Assembly (NCBI GenBank): GCA_933228895.1 | Contig: OW121846.1 | Coordinates: forward strand, 82,162,064 to 82,226,063 | Length of the DNA stretch: 64,000 nucleotides | Direction: 5' to 3' | DNA from: Platycnemis pennipes | Taxonomy: Eukaryota; Arthropoda; Insecta; Odonata; Platycnemididae | In this document: positions 1 through 11,810 of the stretch, piece after piece | Position numbering within the stretch: the stretch's first letter is position 1 | Layout: every line of letters starts with the position of its first letter | Position numbers and translations under genes: made by a program | The notes under the pieces: model-generated | Database searches by the model: none | What the model was told of the DNA's origin: nothing | The model's input: only the letters and a program-made list of their open reading frames with translations

Positions 1-3000
1 CACTCTTTATATTAATATATATTGTCATCAGATCAATTTCTGAAAATTTTACATCATTGCATCACAATTCTCTCGATCATAATCAGTATTGGAATGTTGT
101 CCCCATATTATTTGATGTTGTTTGCAAAGAACAGCGATGCAATGCCTATGTCCGTATTATATCCTGTTATATCTCAAAATTCGCTAGTCATCAGGATCTC
201 ACATGTTCTCCTGATTTGATTAACACAATCAATCTTTTATGAGTTGACTTTCATGATGAGAAATAAGCAGTTTATTAAGACCTTTCGAATTCCTACAGTT
301 TTGAGTTTTCCTTCACATCCCATCTTTCATCCTTCATTTATCAACTTTACATATCAATTACTGTCTCAAGCAATGAAAAGTATAGCTTACAAGTATAATG
401 TAACTATAACTTAAGGATGATTCATATTTAATGAAAAGGTTGGGAAAATGTGGTCTGTGTGGGACCAAGGAGATTGACGTATTAAAAGCATTTGTTATTA
501 ACTCATTTATGTCAATTCATACGAGAGCATCATGAATTTGATATGAGATTGATGTGAAACTAGGTATTCACTTTAAACTTGGATGTGATGAATGATGAAG
601 ACTGGAAATCCATGAGAGACAATGAATTTGCTCACAAACTGGGAGAAAAAATAACAATACTGTGCGGTTGCAGTACTTATAGAAGAGTTTCAGTATCAAT
701 GACTTCACTATCACTTGTCCTTAAAGTTAAAATTATGAAGGGATATCTTCCTCCCTCTCTCAAAATGTCTGTATGCTAGGTTAGAAACATTTAAGGTATC
801 TCGTGCCCTTTTTAGAACAATTAATCTTTTTGTGTAACAATATTACTCTTTTAGGTAAGGTCAAAGGGGTTAGGGAAGTTCAAGGTGAATGGTGGGAAAT
901 CTCAGGGATAGGACAATACCATGAATGGTGAGATGGGATAGAGAGGGTGAGGTAGGCATACCGAACAAATTAGAACAAGAGTCTCCGGTGGAGGACTACC
1001 ATTTGATCTTAATTACACCAATAAGCAGGGTAGAATGGTGTACGAGAGTAACGAATGAGTGGATCTGTTCTGCTTTCCTTTTGGAAAAGAATGATTAAAA
1101 TCATTATTCTAGCAATGTGGCAAAATTGCGATGGCTGCATGGTCAGGTCGCAAACTTTTATGAGCTTACGGGTTTATTTTCAACCAAATTGAAAATATTT
1201 TCTGAGGCGAGTTTTCGTTAAACTAGTTAATTATGATCTAAATTGAGCTGAAATATTCAATAGAATGATTGATTATACCCATGACAAAGTAACTGCTGAA
1301 AAGTTTTCAAACATGGAGAATTGCTTTCATCAATTGTGCTAAAGTATGCCTTTCCCCTGAAAAAGGTATCATGTAAAGCCTGATAGGGCCTGTTGTCCAA
1401 TCCTTTTCTTATTGACCATAGAGACTACATATGGCCAAACCTCTTGTGTTACATTCTGGCCTTATTGTCCCTTGAGCAGCATCAAGTAGATTTATGCATA
1501 AGAATCAGGCATTTTATGCACTAATTTCCAATTAGGAAGTGGACAGTGCTTATTGCTAAAATTGAAATTTTGCAAAGACCCAAAAATATTAAGGATGAAA
1601 CTTGGACACAATAAGAAATATAATGCAAAAACTTAACATGAAATGGCACAAACGAGACAGTCCCAGGTCATCCTCAAAGCCTCAGTCTAAAATACTCAGG
1701 ACATATTGATGGTGTCTGGCAAAAAAAGAACGTCGCCACTACTATTTCATCAGAATCGCAATGCAGCCGTGGCTTGATAAAATGATTTTCAACCCTCACT
1801 CATGCCTTTCTTCACGCAATTCCCACATGGAGAAAAATCGCCAGAAAAAAAGCTCCCCATTGCTCGCTAAAGTGAGGGTGGCCTCTCCACTCTCCCTCAA
1901 AACGACTACCCTATTGTATAATTCATGGTTTCTCTTCTCAGAACCCAAGTCACAACACTTAAATTTACCTCTTCATCTTGTATGATAGTGATTTATAATC
2001 AGGTGGAGAGGGCAGATGGGAATGTTAGATAGGAGGAAGAGAGATGTTATTATGGTAGGCAATCATTAACTTAGGTCATTTGCACAATTATGAATAGGTG
2101 GGTATTTGGGAAGACACGGTAATTTATAGTGGATAGAAAACCACCATCAGCTTTGGACTTCTCTTTACAAAAGCATCAAGGGGCCCAAGTTTTATGTCCT
2201 GTTTTATGAGGTACTACTGCAGTAACCAATGTTCATGGCACTTGTACTGTAGACCCAGTTTTGGGTAAAGATCCCAAGTCCCTAAATCAGATGGAAGAGT
2301 AGTACTTGAGTAGTGATCCTATCCTGGAAATGGGATCCTCTGTGACCAACTGACCAGTGTTGTATAGCCTCGTGTACTGTGAAATTCAAACTCCAGTATG
2401 TGTGTTGATTTAAAATATATGATATTTATCAATTTTTATCAATTGAGATTTATTAGTTTTATCAATTGAGAAGAATACTACATATGTACTTATGAATAAT
2501 TGTAGCTATTTTATTTTACTAATAATGTTTTGAATTAATATAATTAAAAGTGAAATAATTTTGTGGATGATACAATACCAACAAAACTTTTCTAATTCAC
2601 TGTATTTAAGGTTGAATATTTGGAATTTAGTTGAACCTACCGCAATAATTACTCTTATTTGAAAAGTTGCTCTGTAATTTTCTTTGATTTTGCCAGGTAA
2701 TATGGGAGCTATCTGCTTCCATTTTTTTGAGCTGCTAAATAGGTCAGTGTTTGAGGGCAGTAGTTTCTCCTCTGTAACAGGAGGCATCTGAAGATTCACT
2801 TCAACCTGAAAATGTCTCCTTTAATAGAGAAAAAAAACTCATGATGAAACACTGACCTACACAGCTGTAGTGGAAAAATGGAACCAGATATGACAAGATA
2901 CAGTGGATGTCTTTGTTCCCATTGTTAGAGAGATTTCCTCATCAAATGTTCTCATATTCTAATTGAAACAGAGTTAATGAATGAAGCCTCTGGCAATAAA

Positions 3001-3451
3001 TTTCCAAGGAGGCATAATTTATATTCCATAATTTGGTGATTATTTCATGGTCTGGTTGTATTGTATCATTTATTGTAAATGTACAGAACAAGTCTAGAAA
3101 TCTGGCAAAAGCTTGTAAGGAATTGAAGCATTCAAGGTTTTAGTTTAGTACTCATTTGTATAAAATTCAGAGAGGCTAGAAATTTACTACTGCGAGAAGT
3201 TTAAAAGCTAACTTGTTGTTTTGGTACCTTAGCCAGCCACTAGCCTTTCACTCCCTAAAGCCCCTTTTAGCCCACCTCATTGCCAAACTTCCCATACGTT
3301 CCTACTTCCTTCATGCTGGTCACGGTCACTAATTTTACTTTTCTCTGTATACCTGCAGTTCTCTCCACTTAACATTCACTTAAGGATCAGTATTGTTTGT
3401 CAGAAATCTACCAGAAATTGTAGGTTTATGGACTGATTGTGCCTGTGTTAC
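1..3451. other. AT-rich non-coding DNA, nothing recognised
   Basis: No open frame here looks like a known protein on either strand, and I find no clear TIR, LTR or tRNA-like module. Short direct echoes of 'ttttatcaattgag' occur near 2430-2475. If the p24/TMED exon at 8544 is in a plus-strand gene, this stretch could be upstream intron, but no GOLD-domain exon could be found in it. Confidence 0.5.
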
Positions 3452-3459
3452 CTCCTCTT

Positions 3460-6400
3460 CAAGGCCGGATTTAGGAACCTGTAGGCTAAATCCATTTGCC
3501 GCCCCCCCTTTTTTTTAGAGACTCACAGATAATGGACATATTATACACAATATGTTATACATATTATACTTTCATTTTATACAACAAATGATAGATTCAG
3601 TTATTCAAATAAAATTGTCCTGAAGAGTAAAACTAAAACCACACAAAAACAGTTTATTACTGGTTTATTTGTTGACATTAAAAAGATAGATGTTATACGG
3701 GTTACCATAATACAAACATGAATAAATGTACAAACACAATATAGTTGAATGTTTGGGCTTAAGTACATTCTATACTTTCGTATATGTTCAAAACAACATA
3801 GTTTTCTTATGAGATTTCTTAATGGCAAACTCGTTAATAATGTCCTCATATGAAAGTGTTTTTGTTGTATTTGCCTCAATACACAGTAAAGAAAGTTAGT
3901 TTAACCTTCGTTTGGAAGTACTAGTTCGTAGGTAATTCTTAACTCTTCTAAGGCAGGAAAAACTACGTTCTCCAGCGCAATTCATAGCAGGTATGCACAA
4001 ACTTATCCTTAAAGCGATGTCCAAATGTGGGTACACATCTTCTAGTGAGTTAAATCTTAGGAATTTTAAAATTTCTTGTAACAATTTTCCTGGTGGTTGA
4101 TCAATCCCCTCAGCCCAGTGCTTTTGGAAGTGGATGCACTCTTCAGTAAAATCAGAATCCAAATCATTTGTGTAGATATTGTAAAGATTGGTCGCCTTCT
4201 TTCTCAATTTCTCTTCCATGTCTCTCTGATCAGTCTTGTAATCACACAACTGAGTTAAGAAGTAAAATCTGTCTTGAAACACGTTATAGGCCACTTTTCT
4301 TTTCTTAAATTCAAAAACAAAAGAGTCTATAACTGGTAAAAACGTATTTGTTTTAAGATCATCCCTGCCGGTAAAGTTTACTTCACCACTTCGGTCTTCG
4401 TCAGCCCAAACTTTTCTTTTTAGTTGTCTTTTTCATAAGATGTAGGTTTGGTTATATCCATAGCCAATTTCTCGCAGTAATCAAAATGGTTTCTCTGTTC
4501 AATCAAATATTCTTCAAGAGAACCATACAAATCTCTTACTGATAAAACATCTACAGTTTCACTCTGCATGGCTTTGCTAACTTTATGAATTCTATGGAGT
4601 ACGGTGCTCCAGAAACATACCATAAAAGTGGTTTCAAACCTTTCTAATCTTCGAAGAATTCCTTGGGATTTACATCTAGTTGTTGCTTTTTCTGTTGAGT
4701 CATTGGAAATTTCTGTCAAAGCAATGCGTACTTCTTCCCAAGACTCTCGTAAACTTTGGCACGCATCATCTCTAGCTGACCATCGAGTAAGACACACTTT
4801 TTTTATTGTCTTCTTCTGATACGATGTATCCATAACGCTTTTTGTTAAACATCCCCATCGCTTTGTAGAGCACGTAAAAAATACATGTATTTCCTGAAGC
4901 TACATGAAAATTTTGCACGCTTTTCCACATGATTCTGTAGCAGACGATCCAGCAAGGTTTAGGGAATGTGCCGCACATGGTATGAATAAAGCTAAAGGAG
5001 CTTTTTCCTTTATTTTTGCTTGCAGACCATTGTAAACACCGGCCATATTTGAAGCGTTATCAATCGATTGTCCTCTGCAATCATCAATGCTTATTTTCAG
5101 ATTTTCGAGCTCATTCATCACGCTCTTGAACATTTCTTCTGATTTATGACCCGCTGATGGAATGAAAGTAAGAAATCTTTCACACGACGCACCGTCACTT
5201 GTAACGTATCTAACAGCAAGCACTAACTGGTGTACATGTGGCATGTCTGGGGTCGAGTCTATGATGAGAGCAAATTATTTAGTTTGTTTCAAATCTTCAC
5301 AAATTACTTGCCTAACATTTTGAGCCATTAACTCAATTACCTCTTCGCAAGTCTTGGAAGAGAGATAATTTGTATTGCCACTACCGCAATTACCGTATTT
5401 TTCGATGTGAGCTGCTAAGAATGGATCAAACTCTGATATCAGCTCGAAAGCCATTAAAAAATTTCCATTCCTATTAGAACCAATTACCTCATTGTCACCT
5501 CTCAAAGCGAGACCTCTTGATGTCAGGGCCTTAACGGCCGCTACAACTCTTGTTAAAACATTTCTCCAATAGTGTGTTTCTTTGTCTATCTGTTGTGTAA
5601 GCATACTGTCAACATGGTTAAGAGAAATTCTTCTTGATTTTAGAGTAGTTATTGCAGATTTGTGTATTGGTGAATTTTCGTGGTGACATGCCCGATATTC
5701 TCCATTTTTGCAGTCTTTAAAACCATCTTTATCGTCAAATTGTGATATTTCTTTGCTGTTAAACGCTAAACAAGGTCCTCAAAAGACTGATCCCTAACTT
5801 TTGGAGAAAATCATCCATTTCCTTTCATGAACTTCTCCATTTTTTAACTTTCGTTTAAATAGAGATTTAGTCAAATATCTCTTTTGATCTTTGCACTCTC
5901 TTAAGCTGTTAGTTGAATCTAAATATATTTTGGTCAAAGCCATTTTTTGCTATTAAATCTCGAGTAACATTGTTTAAGATACACGAAGCTGGATCCTTAT
6001 CTAATTTGGTAACTAATGGTTGCGAACTTACTTCTATTTCAGTAGGTTCTGGTAGGCACAGCTGTTTTTGAGCAACTTGGCCTAGTGAAAGCATAGTCGT
6101 CCCCTACAGAATCATCACAAACATCAGCACTGCCACTAGCACTTTCTGATTTCCCTTCTTTTTCATTATCATTCTTTTTCTCTACTGGCGAAGCATTAGT
6201 TTTAAAATCCAAATTAGTTTTTTTGTTTGTTTCAGAACATGTTCTTGTTCCTGAAGTTTCAATTTTGATCATTTTTTGTACTCAGAACCACTGAGTCTCT
6301 TTCTATTGTCACTCATAGTAGTATACTTTTATGAGCTGTATCTTCCTTAATTGAATAATTTAAGCCAGTAATCACAGCACAATCATAACTACACAGCAGC

Positions 6401-6823
6401 AGATCACAAAAACATTACCGTTGTTCATCACCGATTGACACACTGTTTTACCGAAACATAAACAAGAGAGGTTAGGAAGGTTTGTTGTAACAGGGTAGTG
6501 ACACTGACTGGGCCTACAGTGTTGTCAGATCGAATCACGGTGCTTGCGCCTTGCAGTGTTGTCAAACCAAATTACACTACATGTAAAATGTGCTACAAAA
6601 TTATGTGAAGTAAATTCGTATTATGCTATGAAAAGAATAAACATATTTCCTTTCCGTAAATGAATACACTACCTACATTTCAAAGATACCTCTAAAGAAG
6701 TTTCTGTTATTAAAATAATGGAAATGTATATTTTCAATTTTTAGTAAATTACCAAAGTGCCGCCACTTAAATTTTGCCGCTCTATGCTGCAGCCTTTTCA
6801 GCCTATTTATAAATCTGGCCCTG
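3460..6823 (-). mobile_element. hAT DNA transposon, complete ends, dead
   Basis: The ends form an imperfect terminal inverted repeat: CAAGGCCGGATTTA at the left and, reversed, CAGGGCCAGATTTA at the right. The element is flanked by a perfect 8-bp direct repeat, CTCCTCTT, at 3452-3459 and 6824-6831, the diagnostic hAT target duplication. The 3,364-bp body carries a decayed transposase on the minus strand. Seen directly: ends, duplication and coding remnants. Inferred: one insertion followed by mutational decay. Confidence 0.93.
3896..6272 (-). pseudogene. hAT transposase pseudogene (DUF4371 / TTF-zinc-finger type)
   Basis: The transposase reads from about 6272 down to 3896 in several minus-strand blocks. 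An acidic, Lys-rich N-terminus lies at 6272-5909. A DUF4371-like block (5604-5275) contains LALRGDNE. After one in-frame TAA at about 5272, the frame continues with ALIIDSTPDMPHVHQ and an RNase-H-like region (CRGQSIDNASNMAG) to 4900. A block with VCLTRWSARDDACQSL covers 4833-4420. The C-terminal hAT dimerisation segment, AGERSFSCLRRVKNYLRTS, lies at 4294-3896. These motifs are those of ZMYM/TTF-type hAT transposases, which cut and paste DNA in the nucleus. Frameshifts and at least one stop separate the blocks, so no functional product is expected. Confidence 0.88.
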
Positions 6824-6831
6824 CTCCTCTT

Positions 6832-7378
6832 CACCCTATAACCTCTACCCCAGTGACCTAAACTAATGCCATATGTTTTACTTCTATTAAACTCATCATT
6901 TTCTTTTCTTCCTCCTTCTTTCACATTGTTCTGAGTACTTACTCATTTCTTCCCTTTCCCCCTCTTATCCATTATTCTCCCCTGGATCGCAAAATTCAGG
7001 AGTTCACTATCTTTCATAACGTCTTCACAAACATTTTTTCTGCCTCCTTCACATTTCTTCCAACAACTTTTCTCCTCACCCACCATGCCTACTACTTATT
7101 TTTATTTGCCTTCCTCTTTACCATCTTACCCTTTCCACCTTCCTCCAGATCAACATCTCAGAAGTATTTTACCAACTTTCATCCTCTTTTCTCAAAGACC
7201 AAATTTCAAAACTATGAAATTCCACGCACTGTTTCAAAGTTTTCATATGTATTTTCAAGTGTGTGCCCGCACTAATAGGTGCTTCAGACTGGGAGGAAAG
7301 TGCAAGGATGGGAATGAAAGGGAAAGGAGGAAGGGTGGAGAGAAACCTGTGTTGGCATTAGCCTGCTAATATTGAAAA
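6832..7378. other. Pyrimidine-rich non-coding DNA
   Basis: The stretch 6900-7160 is strongly C/T-rich on the plus strand and its open frames are low-complexity. Nothing recognisable, apart from a possible extension of the neighbouring SINE tail toward 7260. Confidence 0.4.
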
Positions 7379-7560
7379 GGTACCAAGGGGACTATGGCTT
7401 AACGTCCCATTCGACGGATGGAGTGCTGTAATTGAATGTCTCCACAAAGCACTCAAGTAGGGGCTGGATTACTGATGAAAAATGTCTTCCACTGCAGGGA
7501 TTCAAACCCAGCCCATCACGGTGAGAGGCCAGTACTCTAACCACTACACTCTCCTGGCCC
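7379..7560 (-). mobile_element. tRNA-derived SINE (minus strand)
   Basis: Read on the minus strand, the element begins near 7560 with a tRNA-like head. It has an A-box-like TGTAGTGGTTAGAGT (about 7534-7548) and a B-box-like GGGTTTGAATCCC (7497-7509), spaced as in an RNA polymerase III internal promoter. A non-tRNA body ends near GGGACGTTAAGCC and a C/T-rich tail. Such SINEs have no ORF and rely on LINE enzymes for mobility. I could not find a target duplication, so the exact ends are approximate. Confidence 0.75.
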
Positions 7561-8543
7561 AAAATTACAAGTTTTCCTTTATCTTTTATCTCTATTTATT
7601 TACTTAAATGTTGAGCCAAGCCTTCCCATCTCCATAGGATCTTATTGTATTTTTACTGTAATTTATCTTTATCCTGTATTTCTCACACTGATCCTGAAAC
7701 ATGGTTAACAATGACTACAGTCCATGGGTTGACTGGCTAATTATACTTGGTCATCCGTGACATCTAATTTTATGAACACATTGCCTACCTATTATTCTAA
7801 TGTCAAGCTTAATCCATTTATTCCTTACAATTTCTTCTGTGTAAAAATTAAATGACCCATGTAATAATATGGAGCCTTACCGCACTTCTGCTGGTGGCTC
7901 ACCTGCCCCTGCCATCTGCCCTTGTGGCATCTTTTAGGGTAACAGGTAGATAGATGATGGTGAATATCATTTTAAGGGAGACTTTCTATCTGTACTCTGT
8001 CATGCCTCATGTCAGTTTAAAAATCTCCTATTTTCTAAACTCTTTCAATAGTTCTGTGGTCACATGGTCCATTCAAAATGTCTTTTTGATTTGATATGGA
8101 ATGGAATTGAATAATTTGAAATAGAATTGAATAATTCTGGTTATTTGGAAATTTAAAGAAAGAAGGTTTCTAATGATTTTAAATATTTTATTCATGGATT
8201 CATGCAATTCTTTTATCAGTTGCTGAATGTTTTGTGAGGTGATAAATTGTCAAATATCATCAATGAAGAGGATTTCTTGGCCACTAGCTATATGATTTGC
8301 TGATTGTATATAACATTTATGCATACAAAGAAAAAGAATAGGCCAAGAAATGTTCCTTGGGGATTTTCTAAGGTGTACACTGTTAAAAGGGTACTTGAAA
8401 TTATTCAATACATAGTGGAGTTAAAAAAATCTTTGTCTCTCTATAATAAAACCTTTTACCCTATGTGTCAAAAATTCCCTGCATTCCTATTCTTAGCCTT
8501 GCTTAATATTTAAATGCTCATGATTTTTGTAATTGCTCTTCAG
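7561..8543. other. Non-coding DNA upstream of the TMED exon, probably intron
   Basis: AT-rich with no recognisable coding or repeat module. It ends in a polypyrimidine tract and CAG acceptor at 8541-8543, so its right part is most simply the intron before the p24/TMED exon. Confidence 0.5.
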
Positions 8544-8711
8544 GACACCATGCAACGAGTTCGGGGTTATTTGACTAAAATACGACATTTGCAAGATCAG
8601 CAAAGAGCATTTGAAGCAAGAGATAGGAATATTGCTGAAAGCAACTTCACAAGGGTCAACTTGTGGTCTTTTGCTCAAATTGTGATGATGATTATTGTTG
8701 GAATCCTGCAG
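8544..8711 (+). CDS. p24/TMED family cargo receptor, one internal exon
   Basis: A 168-bp exon in phase 0 on both sides is bounded by a CAG acceptor (8541-8543) and a GTAATA donor (8712). It encodes 56 residues: a short coiled coil (RVRGYLTKIRHLQDQQRAFE), the p24 signature block ARDRNIAESNFTRVNLWS, then the single transmembrane helix (FAQIVMMIIVGILQ). p24 proteins (TMED1/3/5-like) are type I membrane proteins that select cargo in COPI/COPII vesicles between ER and Golgi. The GOLD domain and signal peptide would be in upstream exons. The cytosolic tail with the dibasic and diphenylalanine sorting signals would be in the next exon. I could find neither in the window. Reading through the donor stops after seven residues. 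Confidence 0.85.
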
Positions 8712-8860
8712 GTAATATTTGGGTATCTGACCTAGAACAGAGTATATTTCATGGTGATGTTCTTCTCATTCTGCTATTTAGATGATGAACATTAGTTGTT
8801 TCAAAAATAAAGAGAAGAAAAAGTTTCTAACTTGATTCAGGGCAAGGGCCTAGCCACATT

Positions 8861-10587
8861 CCCAGGTAGAACACCAAAGTCACAATGACATCATTTTGAC
8901 GTCATGATCAGGTCACGGGCTAAAAGTCACGGTGACGTCAAAATGGGCAACAGCGGGGACGTCCTCCGTGAGTCATTTTGACGTCATCTTGACCAGAAAA
9001 TGACTCCATAGCTAATGCTATGAGGGACGTCCTTCTTAAGTCATTTTGACCTCATCTTGACCTAAAAATGACCTTCAATAGTACCCAAAATGCACTTAAA
9101 TTTATGTTCAAAATTATGGTGGGATTTGATAAAACAATGAAATCAATGTGAAAGGTTTATTGAATATCTCACGTACAAAACAAAAATTATCAAATATCCT
9201 GCATATCGCATTACTATTAGCACTCTTCAAAGAAGAATCATTCCCACTGCCATCCGAACTCTGATCGATTCCATTGTCACATCATCAGAACTGATTTCAT
9301 CACCAGAGGCTGATGAACTGGAGGATGAATCAGACTCCTCCTCACGCATTGCCTCCAGGTTCAACCTATCCTCAACCATGGGTACTGCTCTTCTCCTATT
9401 CCGCCTATCAACCTTCACAGACAGCAAAGCATACTAGAACACAAGCCCTTCAAAAACTCACAATAAATACCATATAAATGCAAACTTGTGCTGCAGTCCG
9501 ATAGAATTTTTGATCATAGAGTCTGCAGTGAGACATCGCGACATATAATGTGATAACTCGCATTGTAATTGGAACTTACAAAGTTAGTAATGGGAAAAGT
9601 TCTTAATGTGACATATTATATTCTTAGCTGAATCTTTAATTTCTATTGAGATGAGTAAGTGACCATGACAAATTCAAGAACTATTGAATTAATCTTCAGC
9701 AAATAGAGTGAACTAAACACAATGACAATTTCAAATATCAACACAGCAGACCAGCAACAATTCGGTCAGAAAAACCTTAAAACAAAACGGAGCGCTAAGG
9801 GGAACAACCATAGAGAATCAATCAGACTAATCGAAAAATACAATTGAAAATGGGCATTTTGTCAGCGTCGGCCGGCGAATGAATAGGATTACCTTGATCA
9901 ACATGATGACTCCCCAGTAACGAGAAAAAAGAAGTTATACTTTTTGTGTTGCTTTCCATCTTGAGGCGAAACGGGGAACAGCGTGAAATTTTGCAAACAT
10001 TCGTGAACACTTTCCCCACTGACAGATCTTCATAACTTCTTCCGCTCTCACCCGACGTGTTTGATCGTAGAATTCAAGAAGCGACAAGTACAAACGGAGT
10101 CATTAAATGTTATTAAGTTTTGGTATCGAAACACTTTAGGCATAGCCGCAAGTTTCCTGAAAGAGTAATTTTGTTTAAAAAATAGATTCATTTTAATAGA
10201 GAATGAAACCAATATTTCTGAAAGAGAAATGTGAAAAGTATACTGGCTGACGTGGATAGTTGAGCGCAGCGGCGCAATAAGCACACAATTTCAAATCCTT
10301 CAACTCCTTTAAATTCAAATTACACTGCCTGAAGTTTATGCGACTTCCTGTGTTACCAAGGTCTCGGATCACGAAAAGCAAAAATCCATAGAAAAGCCGA
10401 CCACGATATTTCTTGAAGGTTTGCAGAATCATTACATAGGACTAAACATTTCTTGACGTCATCTTAACATCATTTGACGTCACCTGGAGTGCTTCGTCAC
10501 ACAGAGGTCATTATCAGGTCCCATGAAGTGAGGTGCATCACTATGATGTCAAAATGACGTCATTGTGACTTTGGTGTTCTACCTGGG
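8861..10587. mobile_element. CCC-TIR DNA element A, inserted in the 5S SINE
   Basis: The two ends form an inverted repeat of about 40 bp beginning CCCAGGTAGAACACC. The surrounding SINE shows that the insertion duplicated only TT (8859-8860 and 10588-10589). The termini carry six exact TGACGTCA palindromes: 8897, 8933 and 8979 on the left, and 10454, 10475 and 10555 on the right. There is no recognisable transposase, so this is probably a non-autonomous copy. It shares the CCC(T/A)(A/G) terminus and WW duplication with elements B (12601-14548) and C (28824-29181). TGACGTCA is the classical CRE/ATF-site palindrome, though its role here is unknown. Confidence 0.85.
9227..9427 (-). CDS. Small acidic Ser-rich ORF inside element A, function unknown
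   Basis: A 66-residue frame contains a basic start (DRRNRRRAVP) and a run of Ser and acidic residues (EEESDSSSSSSASGDE). It may be a last exon of something, since CTAG precedes it on the minus strand. I do not recognise it, and it could be chance. It is listed only because it is the sole non-trivial frame in the element. Confidence 0.2.
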   Translation of the reverse strand: MLSVKVDRRNRRRAVPMVEDRLNLEAMREEESDSSSSSSASGDEISSDDVTMESIRVRMAVGMILL

Positions 10588-10825
10588 TTGAAACACTGGT
10601 TCCCATTAGATAACTGAAGTTAAGCAACATTGGGCCCAGACTGAGGTTGGATGGTTTACCCTCCTCCATACCTCTACCGTGGTGCTCTTGTCCCCTGTCT
10701 GCGAGTGGCGGGCAGGTTAAATGTGGGTTGGCCCAATGGATCTGAAGAGGTTTAAGTGCTAGGGGGGCTCAAGAAGACACCCACCTCCCACCCCTCCAAT
10801 TTACAATATTTTATTCTAACTTGAT

Positions 10826-11100
10826 CATTATCAAATGAAAGTAGATGAGTCAGACATTGTGGATTAAAAGATGTTTTCTTAAAATTGCTTGATGGAAATT
10901 TTTAGTGATTAGTCTATGTATATGTAGTCTAGTTCATATGGTACTTCTGTCAGTACGGTGAAGTTAAGACTTTTTTGTCTCTATAAATTTGTTGCCAGCT
11001 TTTTAAGTAACTTTCAGGAAATAGGTTTTATTTTGCATTATAGAAGAGAATCATTGATTGGTCCCATGCTCCATAACTGCTATCTTAAGGTGAACAGAGT
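10826..11100. other. Spacer between SINE and hAT element
   Basis: AT-rich, with no feature recognised. Confidence 0.4.
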
Positions 11101-11248
11101 ATAGAAACTAGGGTTGGGGCAGGGATTTGAAGATTCGGTCGAATCCTATCGAATCCATGGATTCGAGATTCGATCGAATCCATGGTTAAAACATTTGATC
11201 GAATCCAAAGATTCGATCGAACCAATGGATTAAAGATTTGAATACCAG

Positions 11249-11485
11249 TTGTGCAGATTCTATATACCAGTGGCAGAGAACTACAGTATGTCCTCGACTT
11301 ACGCCAATCCGAGAGACATGTATCCGGAGTTGAGCAGATTTTCAGTGAGGCCGGTGACATGCTTGCGTTTCTCCGCGTTTCTATTGCCGCGACAGATTCA
11401 ACCGCATGACAGCCCACGACTGATTGCCAAGCCCGCAAGAGCTGTTGACAAACTACGGGTGTTCGGAATGCTAACTCTAGTTTAA
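11249..11485 (+). pseudogene. hAT transposase C-terminal fragment
   Basis: In one frame, around 11330-11380, the DNA reads VEQIFSEAGDMLAFLR, matching the ERxFSxAGxxxxxxR core of the hAT dimerisation domain. The following frame gives DRFNRMTAHD, like the conserved NRLM segment, so a frameshift lies between. An inverted copy of this piece and its 3' flank lies at 12345-12600 plus 14551-14700. It is a broken remnant, distinct from the transposase end at 17579. Confidence 0.6.
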
Positions 11486-11660
11486 GACATTACATAGTTC
11501 GATAGGTGATATTTGATCATCGTGATGTTGAAAAAGTCTGATATGATCAGGCATCAACATCTTTTTTCGGCGTAGTATGACCTTCCCGCATAAGTCGACA
11601 CGTAGTTAATCATCTGCTCCATAGATGACTCCTGTTGTCATTACCGCAAAAAAAGAAGTT
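11452..11660 (+). repeat. Left arm of a hAT-derived inverted repeat
   Basis: This stretch (for example AAACTACGGGTGTTC, AGTTCGATAGGTGATAT and CCATAGATGAC) is repeated in inverse orientation at about 12398-12598. The two arms flank the Harbinger-type MITE. The repeat continues leftward through 11290-11450, which pairs with 14551-14700. Together they make a fold-back structure later split by insertions. Confidence 0.75.
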
Positions 11661-11810
11661 TTGGAATTATACTTATTTTAGATTTAAATATCCAGTGAAA
11701 TAAAGATTTCATTTGTTTTTCTTTCGGCATTGTCGTATTATGTTTACTTAACGTAGATGGCATTTTCAGTAATCGACGGCGATTGCTGCTGTGAAAGTGG
11801 CACCCCTTAA

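Larger units (their letters stand above)
8837..10813 (+). mobile_element. 5S-rRNA-derived SINE, interrupted by a TIR element
   Basis: A 12-bp direct repeat, TTCTAACTTGAT, lies at 8825-8836 and 10814-10825. Between the copies, 8837-8860 plus 10590-10813 form one roughly 250-bp element whose head resembles 5S rRNA. GAAGTTAAGCAAC matches the 5S internal promoter region, and TTGGATGGTTTACC matches the downstream box-C region. The rest is a unique tail. This is the architecture of SINE3-type elements, which use the 5S internal promoter. The SINE is cut at 8860 by the 1.7-kb element 8861-10587, which also duplicated the dinucleotide TT. Confidence 0.85.

Noticed and set aside
579..776. Open frame MDVMNDEDWKSMRDNEF as a possible upstream TMED exon
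   Set aside because: No GOLD-domain similarity, no good splice sites and no relation to the p24 exon.
10590..10665. A functional 5S rRNA gene
   Set aside because: Only parts of the internal promoter region are conserved, the head is interrupted by element A, and a SINE tail with a 12-bp target duplication follows.
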